From positions 1 through 25,020 of the forward strand of contig NW_013546855.1 in NCBI RefSeq assembly GCF_000711695.1: a DNA stretch of 25,020 nt. The letters are read 5' to 3'. This DNA is from Tilletiaria anomala UBC 951 (taxonomy: Eukaryota; Basidiomycota; Exobasidiomycetes; Georgefischeriales; Tilletiariaceae). Made by a program: the position numbers and the translations under genes. Under the pieces are notes generated by a model that was not told where the DNA came from, made no database searches, and saw only the letters and a list, made by a program, of their open reading frames with translations. Every line of letters begins with the position of its first letter. Position 1 is the stretch's first letter. Below, one piece after another: positions 1-8,986 of this stretch.

Positions 1-31
1 CTCTCTCTCACACACACACACACACACACAA
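1..31. repeat. (CT)n(CA)n dinucleotide microsatellite inside an intron
   Basis: About four CT units are followed by about eleven CA units. The tract runs straight into an AG acceptor at 35-37, so it lies at the 3' end of an intron of the ribosome recycling factor gene and may serve as its polypyrimidine-like tract. Confidence 0.8.
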
Positions 32-37
32 CCACAG

Positions 38-732
38 GCCTTCTCGATGATTTGCGAGTGACGATCGGAAAGGACACTAGTTCTTCTCAGCCGTTGCGAG
101 AAATCGCGACTGTCGGTGCTAGGAACGGCGTGCTGTTCATTCACTGCTTTGACTCGTCTGTGCGTGCTGGGTGATGTGGCATGGCATGCGCGTTCGTTTC
201 CATCTGTTCCCTGGACTGACTCACCCCGGACCCGATCCTGGCTGTGGCTGCGGTGCTTCTCGTGCGCTTGCAGTACGTCAAGGATGTGGAGAAGGCGATC
301 TACGCTTCGCAGTTGAATCTTGCGCCGCAGGTCGTCTCTGGCGACGAGGAGGGGACGTTGCGGGTACCGGTGCCCAAGCCGACAGTGGAGACGCGCAAGG
401 AGCTCCTCAAGGACATTTCGCGCATCTGCGAGAGCGCGCGGGTTTCGATCCGCTCCGCGAGACACGCCGCGCAGAAGCAGATCAAGGCGGACATTGATGG
501 CAAGATCGTCGGCAGCAGCGAGGGCAAGGCGCTGATGAAGAAGGTGAGAGCGGGGAGTGCATCCCCACGCGCGGGAGTGCGCTTTGGCTGACTCGGTTCT
601 GGTGACTGTTGCGGATGCTGCCGCGTGCTACTTCCCTCGCAGATGGAAGACACGACGAAGAAGTTTTCGGCTGAGATTGATCAAGTCTTAGAGCTGAATA
701 AGAAGAAGATCGAAGCTAGTATCGAAGACTAA
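38..732 (+). CDS. RRF1: Ribosome recycling factor, mitochondrial type (5' exons outside the window)
   Basis: Ribosome recycling factor splits post-termination ribosomes; in fungi the RRF-fold protein acts in mitochondria. Three exons are visible: 38-159, 274-543 and 643-732 (stop TAA 730-732), separated by GT-AG introns 160-273 and 544-642. The first visible exon follows an AG at 36-37 in phase 2 and encodes LLDDLRVTIG, then PLREIATVGARNGVLFIHCF, a hallmark strand region of the family. The next exon gives YVKDVEKAIYASQLNLAPQV, then RVPVPKPTVETRKELLKDIS, the conserved 'P-P-T-ERR-EL' region. The last exon encodes the closing helix, ending KKKIEASIED. About 159 residues are seen; the start codon and any mitochondrial targeting peptide lie upstream of the window. 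Family identity is secure. The mitochondrial location is inferred from the family and is not visible here. Confidence 0.9.
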
Positions 733-944
733 AGAAATTGTAGCATAAAAGTACGCTGCCGATTGCCAACGACTTGAAAGACTCGCATTCCTGTGCAAAC
801 TTCGAAATTCGCATGCATTGCAGCAGCCTGAAGTTGACAAAAACATTATCGATTCACTTTTTCAGACTTTTCACCTCCCACCTCTTCCATCATTTCACCT
901 GAAGATCACGAGAATGCGTGGCAATGTCATAGGCGCAGCGCGCT

Positions 945-1823
945 TCAGAGCTGAGCAGAGGCACCCCTGGCCTTCTCGAAGCGTGCCTCGGCCTCCTGCC
1001 AGTTGATGACGCTCCAGATGGCCTCGAGGTACTTGGGCCTAAGGTTCCTGTACTGGAGGTAGTACGCGTGCTCCCACACGTCAACGCCGAGGATGGGAGC
1101 GTGCGAGATGAGTGGGTCCTGGTCCTTGGTGGTAACCACCTCGAGTTTCTGACTCAGGGCGCTGTAACCAAGCCAGCCCCAGCCGGAACCCTGGACGGCG
1201 GCGGTGGTCTTGTTGAAGTGCTCCTTGAACTTTTCGACGCTGCCAAAGTCCTTCTCAATCGCACTCTTCAGCGCGCCGTCCTTGAGCTGGCCACCGCCGG
1301 CCTTGCTAGGGGCGAGGTTCTTCCAGAAGAGCGTGTGGTTGATGTGGCCGCCACCGTTGAACTTGATCGCGGACTGGATCTCGATCTGCTTGCGCACGTC
1401 CCGCGCCTGGACGGCTGCGGCGTACGCCTTCTCGGCGGCGTTCAGGTTGGTGACGTAGGTGTTGTGGTGCTTGCTGTGATGGACTGCAAAAATGGTTCAG
1501 GGTTAGCAAGTGCAGGGAAACTGTCAGGCGGCGGCAGCGGTGGAACTGGCGGGTCGTCGACTCACTCTCCATGATCTCGCCTGCGCAGCACAAGCGGCAG
1601 CAGTGTAGGTGTCGAGGGCACTCAGGAAGACTATCAGCGAATTTCTAAGCTTTACCTATCTGCAGCAGGTTCACTCACCAGAGATTGCTGGCTCGAGGTC
1701 GGCGTAGCCGTAGTCAAGCTTGGGGAGAACGTGCTCAGCTGGCAAGGGAGGCGGGTTAAACATGGTCAGGTCAGCATCGCGCCAGTTGCAGACGCCCCCC
1801 CCCTCGGGGCATGACTCACACAT
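945..1823 (-). CDS. SOD2: Manganese superoxide dismutase, probably cytosolic form
   Basis: The enzyme dismutates superoxide to O2 and H2O2. Four exons, read on the minus strand, are 1823-1820 (ATG plus one base), 1738-1679, 1580-1566 (15 nt) and 1483-945. They add to 618 nt, or 205 residues. Introns are 81, 98 and 82 nt. The N-terminus reads [18 protein letters not shown]. Metal-site motifs are present: [17 protein letters not shown] and [22 protein letters not shown] is followed by DQDPL, whose Gln is typical of the Mn enzyme. There is no Arg-rich presequence; the conserved fold begins within four residues of the Met, as in known cytosolic MnSODs. The 15-nt exon encodes the middle of the conserved GEIMEIHH segment and cannot be skipped without deleting it. 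Intron 1 is a multiple of three with no stop, so its retention would give a 27-residue longer N-terminus. A targeting peptide from an unseen upstream exon is possible but unsupported. Confidence 0.92.
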
Positions 1824-2978
1824 GATGGCGATGTGAGTGATAAACTGCTCGATGTGAGAGTGCGTGTGTTTGCGCTTGTGCTTGTAGAATTTTGGTATAG
1901 TATCCAAATGGTAGGAACGACGTTGACGTGAAGATTGATGGTAGGAGCAATGGAGAGATGTTTGGCGAGTGAGGCGAAGAAGAACGTCTGCATCTACACT
2001 GCCTTTGGCGACCCAGCGAGTCTTCGTGCTCCTCCCTTACTCTTGCGTGCGGGGATAACGCAATGTATGTATTTCTGTATATACGCGAGCATGCACAGGC
2101 AGGCTGTCGTGTGGCACTGCAGCTCTGCCCACCTTGTCGCAAGGATCCAAACGTCACTGGGCGCTGCCTGCTGGCTCGTGCGCAGTTCCACTTGGAAAGC
2201 GGAGGCAAGTTTCTCGGCCGAGACAGGAGACAGGCTCGCATCGCCATCACCAGTCTCGCGAGGAGCGATGAGAAGATCGCTCTCGTCGATAAGGGAGAGA
2301 CGACAGACCGGCACGGATAGATGCACGGTGCGGGTGATAGGTAGGAGCTAGATGCGGTTTGGTCAGGGACGAGAAAGGAAGGTCAAGACGCCAGCTGGCT
2401 GGGTATCCATCAGTAGAAGCATAGAAGGCGGGTGTGGGGCCGGGTGAATGGACGACGTCGAACACGTTGCTCGGACGAAGAAGAGACAAAGGTGAGCGAT
2501 GAGCACCGGGGAACGCACTCAATGAACGCAAGAAGAACGGGTGGGCGCCAGGACGACGGATGGGTGATAGTCGCAGTCGGAACCCGTCTTCGCTATGCGG
2601 TGCTGTGCGACGCGGAGATCCAGCTGCGCACACCAGTAACAGCATCGATGTCCTTATCTCCTCGAATACGAGACAGCTCTTCTTCGGTCGCCTGTCTTGC
2701 ACGGTTGTTTGCCACAACACATTCTTTGTTACGTGTGCAAAAGACATCTGTTCTTTACCAAGGTCCCAACTCTTCTCCTTCAACGGGTCTCTGTATACGA
2801 CATCAGAATCGCTTCTTGCCGTGCCAGAGCTGACGCGCGCACTGCCTCCCTCGCCTTCCCTCGCCTTCCTCCAATCGCCTCCATATCGCAAGACCTCAAC
2901 AAGGTCCCACCAAATCAGCTTGGTGCAAGTGCAAGAGCCAGGGAACACTCACGACCCGCCGGCCGAACGGTGCGGCTG
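1824..2978. other. Upstream region of the SOD gene, no supported gene
   Basis: About 1.15 kb precedes the SOD start. Open frames on both strands (the longest is 233 codons, minus strand, 2247-2948) have no recognisable motifs and no even codon pattern, and they look like chance. GT-AG-like signals exist on the minus strand, such as a GTGAGT donor near 2950 and an acceptor-like CGAGCAG near 1845. A spliced 5' leader for SOD is therefore conceivable but not shown. Confidence 0.5.
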
Positions 2979-3659
2979 CTAAGGAAAGGCAGACTTTTTT
3001 GCCCATAGGGCCCAAAAGGCGGTGGCGGCATCAGCCATTGCAAACTCGGGGTCTCCGTCCCCGAGCGTCGGCACAGGCAGGACACTGTCTTCGGTCGCCG
3101 CGCTCGCACCAGCACCAGCAGCGAAGCAGAACCCGAGCTCCATCGTGAGGGAGTCTCCTGCGCAAGAGCGGGTAGAATCGCCCGGCCCGCGTCCATCCGC
3201 ACGGTTCGAATTTCCACTTACGACCTCTGTCGCTGCCGCTGTGTTTACGCAGCAGCAGCAGCAGGTACCGACACCCTTTGTCTCGCACGCCTGCAGCACA
3301 AGTTGCATCCGTATGGAAGTGCGCAGACCGTGGCGTCCTTAACTTTTTGGCTCCGCGCCGGGATCTCCACACCTGTTGCCGCCGTGCAGCTCTGGCGCAA
3401 GGTCGGCATCTGCAGCCGGATCGACGTCTCCGTCCAACGCACTCTATCGCAGATCGGTATCCCGCCGCTGCTTGCTGCTTGGAGGCCAGCATTCAGAGGC
3501 AGGTGTAGAAGCGACGTTGAAAGCAGGAGCGGTGGCAGGAGAGACTCCGGGACGCTGACCACGCTTTCCGGCCTCTTCAACTTCTCGTCATCATTGAGGG
3601 TAGCAGCAGCAGCAGGGAGAGAAGAGGGCGTAACAGCCTCGTTGACATTGGAGCGCATC
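2979..3659 (-). other. Ambiguous GC-rich stretch, possible short minus-strand spliced gene
   Basis: The minus strand holds coding-like text in pieces. A frame beginning MMRSNVNEAVTPSSLP starts at about 3662, overlapping the start codon of the plus-strand methyltransferase. Further pieces are ALDGDVDPAADADLAPEL (near 3440-3390) and a C-terminal-looking piece with GDGDPEFAMADAATAFWALW that ends in a stop at 2979. A good GTAAGT donor lies near 3216 with a GCGCAG acceptor about 50 nt on. The pieces do not join into one clean model, and two stops interrupt the best frame. The plus strand of the same stretch also has an open, Ala/Pro/Gln-rich frame. CAG/CTG runs occur near 3250-3264 and 3604-3620. 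I do not recognise any family. It may be leader sequence of the methyltransferase gene. Confidence 0.25.
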
Positions 3660-5317
3660 ATGCAGAAGGTCGAAGATTTCCACCTGGACCGGGGCGAGCA
3701 GGCCAAGGAGCAGGTGTATTTCAAGAGCATCCTTAGAGCGTTCGATGGCTACCTGCCTTTCTCGCTCTCGCAGAACAATGCCCGACGAAAGTCGTACTAC
3801 AGCCTGCCGAGAGCGCATCAGCAGCTGCTCACACATCTTGGGTCGCCCCTTCCCCTCCCGCAACTTGACGGTGGTGGAGGCGAGGAAGAAGCCGGCAACC
3901 GCGCTGACGGGGTGCCGGGCAGGCCAGAGGCATTCCAAGGCTTGCGTGGCGTGAAAGCGCGGCTGGAAGAGATCGACGACCGGATACGCCGGAACGCAGA
4001 TGTGCTGCATCTCATCGTGCAGGATGCACGTGACTTCATGGGCGATGAAGATGGAGACGCGTCATCGCCGGAGACAGATCATGATGGCAAGAATGGGGGT
4101 GTGGAAGAAGAGGAAAGGGAAGTGCAAATGCAAATGCAAGCGGAAGTAGAGAGCAGCGGGGTAGATGCAGACGAAGGCAGTGCGCGGCCACAGGCTGGGC
4201 ACGACATCACGCCACCCGATACGAATGCTGTCGCAGGGGACTCTAGGCTGCCGGGGTCGCCAACGAGCTCGGGCGCACATCTGCACTTGCGCACACATCC
4301 GAATACGCACGCAAACGGCCCGCCTCCGAAGTCGGTGTCGGGGGGCACGCGACGCAAGCGCAAGCGCATACCGGCACAGGACCTGGATAAGGTCCGCAGT
4401 ACGCTCAAGCAATTTGTCCGTGATTGGAGCGAATGCGGGCGCGCTGAGCGCGACGCGGCGTACCAGCCGATCCTCGATGCGCTCGAGCGGTACCTTCCGC
4501 AGCTTTACGCCCGGCTTCCGCAGGCAGGGCGTCCACTGGAGGACACACAGCAGCGGCAGGTGCACGCCGATTTGCGCGTCCTCGTCCCCGGCGCTGGTCT
4601 CGGTCGCCTGGCATTCGAGATCGCAAAGCGCGGCTTCTCATGCCAGGGCAACGAATTCAGCTTCTTCATGCTCGTCGCATCGCATTTCATCCTGAACAAC
4701 ACCAGCCGCGTCAACGAGCACACCCTCTACCCATACATCCATTCGGCGTCCAACTGGCGCACGGCGCGCGACATGCTTGCGCCTATCTACATCCCCGATG
4801 TCCTGCCCAACACGCTGCCGTCCCAGGTCGACTTTAGCATGGTGGCTGGTGAGGTGAGGACTCTCTCTGCGCGATTCGCTTCACTCTTGACGTCAAGGCT
4901 GCTGACCGTGTGCATGACGGCCGTCCGCTTGCATCCGTACAGTTCGTAGAGGTGTATTCAAAGAGCGAAGAGCGCGGCGCCTGGGACGCCGTCGCGACAT
5001 GCTACTTTATCGACACGGCGCGCAACATCATGCGATACCTTGAGACGCTCAACCATATCCTACCGCTTGGCGGCCTGTGGGTCAACGTCGGGCCTCTGCT
5101 GTGGCACTACGAAAACGGCGGCGACCTCAGCATCGAACTGACGCTCGAGGAGGTGCTGGGCCTCCTGCCCAAGATGGGGTTCGAGGTCGTCGAAAGGCGC
5201 AGCTTGCCGCCGCAGATGTACACGGGCAACGCAGCAGGTATGCTCACGTACGAGTACCATCCAGAATTCTGGATCGCCAGAAAGGTGATGAATGTCGAAC
5301 CGAGCGGCTCAGTGTAG
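3660..5317 (+). CDS. CARNMT1: Carnosine N-methyltransferase (N2227 family, UPF0586)
   Basis: This is a SAM-dependent methyltransferase of the family that converts carnosine to anserine in animals; the fungal homologue is yeast YNL092W, whose natural substrate is less clear. Two exons, 3660-4853 and 4943-5317, flank an 89-nt intron (phase 0) and encode 522 residues. The ATG at 3660 is the only in-frame Met before the conserved N-terminal helices (YFKSILRAFDGYLPFSLS). Residues of about 125-235 form a long acidic/Gln insert followed by the basic patch RRKRKR at about residue 228, a possible nuclear localisation signal. The SAM-binding loop is VLVPGAGLGRLAFE at about residue 305. The splice joins SMVAGE to FVEVYSK within the domain. 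CYFIDTARN and GPLLWHYENG match the catalytic-pocket segments; their Asp and His correspond, from memory, to substrate-binding residues of the human enzyme. The C-terminus ends EYHPEFWIARK plus a short tail. The frame is open back to 3303, so an upstream spliced leader cannot be excluded. Confidence 0.92.
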
Positions 5318-5354
5318 TGTAGAATTCCAGTGTCTTGCATTGCACGTGGGCAGG

Positions 5355-5841
5355 TCAATCTTGGCCGCCACTTTTTGCGACCTTCTGATGCGCCTGCAGT
5401 GCAGCAATGAATTTGCCCTTGTCCAGACTGTGACGCGCTATCTCTGCTTGGATCCAGGTGCAATCATTGAACAGGCGGATAATGAGTTCAAGTTGCACGC
5501 GAGCGTTGCAGTACCTCATGCTCACCCTCGCCATTCAAATGCAGAACCGGAATGTCATATTGGTAGAGCCGCCGCCACTTGTGCACGTCTGACAAAGAGT
5601 CGTCCCGGATGTTGAAGAGCTCCAATGTGAATGCAGGTGCTTCCTTGCGCGCAGAGTCAATGACCTCCTTCACGTCATCGCATAGTGAGCACTGGGGTCC
5701 CGTGTACAACCTCAGCTTGAGCACGCCGCTGGCCTCGAAGCTGCTCGTGCTGTAGGCGTAGGAAGCGCGATGGCGTGCGCCAGATCCAGATGCTCCATGC
5801 ATCGCTCGCATTAGGCCCGATGAGGCTCTTGGGAGTAACAT
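5355..5841 (-). CDS. Glutaredoxin-like protein with CSLC motif (DUF836/YDR286C type), likely mitochondrial
   Basis: A small thioredoxin-fold protein. The exons, minus strand, are 5841-5526 and 5443-5355, with an 82-nt intron (donor GTGAGC, phase 1), giving 134 residues. The fold begins VLKLRLYTGPQCSLCDDVKE, with the redox CxxC as CSLC, continues through FTLELFNIRDD, and has the cis-Pro strand YQYDIPVLHLNG; the second exon gives the last helix (DKGKFIAALQAHQK). The first 40 residues contain several Arg, many Ser/Ala and no acidic residue before FEASG, as expected of a mitochondrial targeting peptide. An in-frame ATG also exists at 6006, but the added stretch has poor codon use and is probably 5' leader. 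The gene converges on the methyltransferase gene, and the stop codons are 37 nt apart. The family is well recognised, but its biochemical role is poorly known. Confidence 0.85.
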
Positions 5842-6236
5842 CGTCACCGAAGTTCGATTGCGACCAGCCTCGCTGTCTGTACAGCCTGTGCGAATGAGCA
5901 CTGTGGTGTTAACACAGAAATGAAAGGTCCGTGCCCTAGCGAAAAGCTTCAGAGCGGTGAACTTGGAGTTGAAAGGCGTATCAGAAACATATAGTAATAG
6001 TCGCATGCCGGCATTAGGTGGTCAAATCTCGCGTCGTGGTGCCGAGTTACAGACCTGGTGGAGTGGCACAACTACATGGGAGATTGAGGTGGCTGATTGG
6101 TCTGGTACAAAAAATAACACATACACATAACCTTGTACACAAACGAGGATAGCAGTGTAGAACGAGAAACCAATGCGATTATTCGAAACAATGCGATGCG
6201 ATGGGAATAGAAAGCGAAAGCGAAATCTATTATCAA
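5842..6236. other. Intergenic stretch between glutaredoxin-like gene and decayed bZIP gene
   Basis: About 0.4 kb, noticeably richer in A+T than the surroundings (for example 6090-6240), with a repeated GAAAGC/AATGCGAT flavour near 6165-6230. It probably holds the glutaredoxin-like promoter and leader together with the old 3' region of the bZIP gene. No gene is supported. Confidence 0.5.
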
Positions 6237-8986
6237 GACGCACATTGAAGATGATCGGAACGAAGCACAAGCTCCACCACTTTGGTCTGGCCCGAGACTT
6301 TGCGGTTCATAGCCGCCGCCGATGGGGTTTGCGGCGCAGAAGGGAGGCGCTGCATCTGCTGCGTCGGCGACTGCCGCTGGGGTGCGAGTGCACATGCTGA
6401 TGTGCGCCAGCAGCAGCAGCGGTGGAGGCAGCGACCGCCTCGTTAGCGTACCTGCGATCGAGCAGGCCAACGACGCGCTCGACGGCGCCCTTGTCGAGGT
6501 CCAGCTTGCCCAATGCGCACCATCCCCCAGCTGCACCTTGGCGATCAATGGCAGCGCTGCTGCCATATGCAGACCTGTCCTCGGAGTCTCTAGACTCCGA
6601 GAACGACGCATGACCCAGGGGGACAGATGCGAGTCTGCTCGGATGGGAGGATATCGATGCCCCGCTCGAAAAAAGTAAGATGGCAAGATGCCTTTGCACA
6701 GGCAAGCCGAAATGCGGCGCCTCTGGGTTGTCGTTGCCGTTGCGCGCCTGATGACTGGCAGGCGGAGACTGACGGTTGGCACCCACGGCGTCGATGAGCT
6801 CATCCAGCTCGAACTTGATGGTCAAGAGCAGCTCTGGGTGCTGCGAGGGGCGCGAGTAGATACCGCCTGCAGTCATGTTTCCGCCGTTGCTGGGTATGCG
6901 GTTAGACTCTACAAGATGGCCGGTGCTGTTGCTCGCCCTTATGTTTTGTGCGCGCTGGTCTGGCGCAGGCGCGATGACCGAGTTATCGGAAGACGCCCTG
7001 CGCTTGAGACCCACGCGTAGCAACATGGTCAGCGTCGACTGAGACTGGTTCATCGTCGCTTGCGACTGTGCCATCGACCTACTGTCGATCACATTGCTGC
7101 CAGCGCGTGATGATCGGCGGCTTAAACCTAAGCTCCTCAAAATTACGACGGTTCCAGTTCGCGATAGGCTTTCGTTCGAGCAGCATGAGAAACATCTGCG
7201 CGTGCTCTGTCTGCGGCAAACTTGGGCTGCGTTGCTCGGCTTTAAACTGCTGTCACCTCTGTTGCTGCTGGCGCTGCTGCCCAGGCGCAGACGATGTGCA
7301 GCACATGGGTGTCTGCTGCTGGTGGTATTGTAAAGTATGCTGCGTTCAAAGCACATGCGCGTCGGCTCCGCCAGGGCATGGCGCTATGCCCGGCAGGATG
7401 CCCGGGTCTCTGGCGCCGCTGGGAGACGCCGACATGAACGATGACGTTGGGGCAGTCTGGGGACCAGCTTGGAGGACAAGTACATGTCGTCGCTGTGCAG
7501 CATGGCAGAGCCGCCGGTGCCTGCGCCGCTCTGGTGCTGCCCAAATCTCGCGTGGACGGCGTTTATGATGCGCATCGTCATCTCCTCGTTGGTAGGGGCT
7601 GCAGTTGCGGATGTCTGCGCCCGACGTGCCATTCTTCTGCCGCTGCATCTTGCCAACCTTGAAATGCAGGATCTGGCTGCTGTCCATGGACGAGTTGTCC
7701 TTCCTGTCGTCAGTCGAGCTGTGTCGCTACTCGGAAACGATGACACCTGTAGCCTGCCTCAGTCGTGCAGTGACGTTCGAGATCATGTACACATTTGGCG
7801 CACATTCGTTCGACCCCGCCACTACCCCTATTGACGAAGACGACGCTATCTGGTACTAGTTACGGTTGTCCTGTGAAGGAGGAGCAACACTGCTGACGGA
7901 GATGTGGACGTTCGGCTGTCGTCGCAACGACGTCGAAGGCTGATGCAGGATATTTGGATTGATATTTGCTTTAGTACTGTGGGAGGAAGCGTGAATATCG
8001 GCTGCGTTGCTGGAGCTGAGGAAGGCACGGCATTGCAATCGCCCGTTGCTGTTGCCGCGGATATCGGGACGACTGAGAGCGACACGGACCGCCTGCGAGC
8101 CTCCTCGTCCACTTCTGGTTGCTTGCGCTGAGCCGCTATCGCTGCCTGTTAATGCTTCTGAAGTAGCTGGCTCGTCCTCTCGCCAACATTACCGACCATC
8201 TGCTTCTCTCCGACGAGCACGTATCGCAAGCCGGTCGGCGGGTTTGTTGCGCACATTCGGATCAACGCCAGCCATGGTATATCCACCTGGCGATCCAGGT
8301 CCTTCGGGAACATTGCTGACCATGTTACCAAAGCAGAGGCGCACTAACAGATCGAACACGACGTCGTTGTCCTCCTTGGGACGCCAAGCCACGCGCTGAA
8401 GCTCTACGTTCGCCTCGAGACCCATCTGGTTGAAGCGGCGGCATCGAGCCTCGAGATCTCGCGTACGCGTCTCGCGCCATTTGTGAAACTCGCGCTGGGC
8501 TTTCCCTGCGTGTATGTGAGAGAGAAATCAGCACGAGCATATATGCATGCGATCCGCTGGCAGCAGGCACTCACGATTCTGCACCATCCGTTTAAACACG
8601 CGTACTTTACCTGTTCTCGGTTTGGGAGGCGAAGGAGTCCACTCCTCTTCGTCCTCCTCGCCATCCATGTTGACAGCGTCCTCCTAATCCTCATGCTCAA
8701 GGTACTTCATCATGCCCTTTTTACCGTTTGCAGTGGGTGGCGACGCAATGGTCGCCATGTTGCTTTTGCTGCCGCTGGTGGTGGAAGCTGACGCTTTGGA
8801 TTTGGAACTCGTGCTTGCACTTGCACTGGTAGTGCTGCCGCTTGATATACATCGCGCGATGGCTCTGGATGTGGTAGGCCCTATCGCTAGGGGGTAAGGT
8901 AGTGGGGGGTGGCGAGCACAGAGAGAGGATACAACTACATCTGCCTGGTTCGATGCAGCCTCGGGAGTTGTTGCTGGCGTGGTGGG
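6237..8986 (-). pseudogene. Decayed bZIP transcription factor gene
   Basis: Read on the minus strand, coding-like text runs for almost 2.7 kb but switches frame repeatedly. A Ser/Thr-rich start (first in-frame ATG at 8758, MATIASPPTANGKKGMM) leads to an acidic patch, then a bZIP basic region VFKRMVQNR, spliced by a 69-nt intron (8574-8506) to KAQREFHKWRETRTRDLEAR. The invariant Arg of the N-x7-R signature is His, and a Pro sits in the zipper (VAWRPKEDND). In-frame stops lie at 8686-8684, 8151-8149, 7858-7856, 7729-7727 and 7255-7253. Frame changes fall near 8240, 8060, 7600, 7460 and 7090, most without splice-like signals. Later coding-like pieces include APTNEEMTMRIINAVHARFG and HAQMFLMLLERKPIANWNRR. 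An expressed short product starting at the Met near 8668 (MDGEEDEEEW, just past the first stop) is possible. The family is clear from the bZIP region. Whether the breaks are real decay or assembly error cannot be told from this copy alone. Confidence 0.7.

Noticed and set aside
2247-2948. 233-codon minus-strand open frame
   Set aside because: No domain, no even codon pattern, no splice partners and no convincing ATG start; it looks like chance in GC-rich DNA.
3195-3215. GGTTCGAAT, resembling a tRNA T-arm
   Set aside because: No matching acceptor stem, D-arm or anticodon arm could be folded upstream.
3303-3659. N-terminal extension of the carnosine methyltransferase in the same open frame
   Set aside because: The frame is open, but there is no in-frame ATG before 3660, and the translated sequence does not resemble the family.
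5842-6006. 55-residue longer start for the glutaredoxin-like protein (ATG at 6006)
   Set aside because: The extra stretch has poor codon use and would bury the Arg/Ser-rich targeting-like start at 5841.
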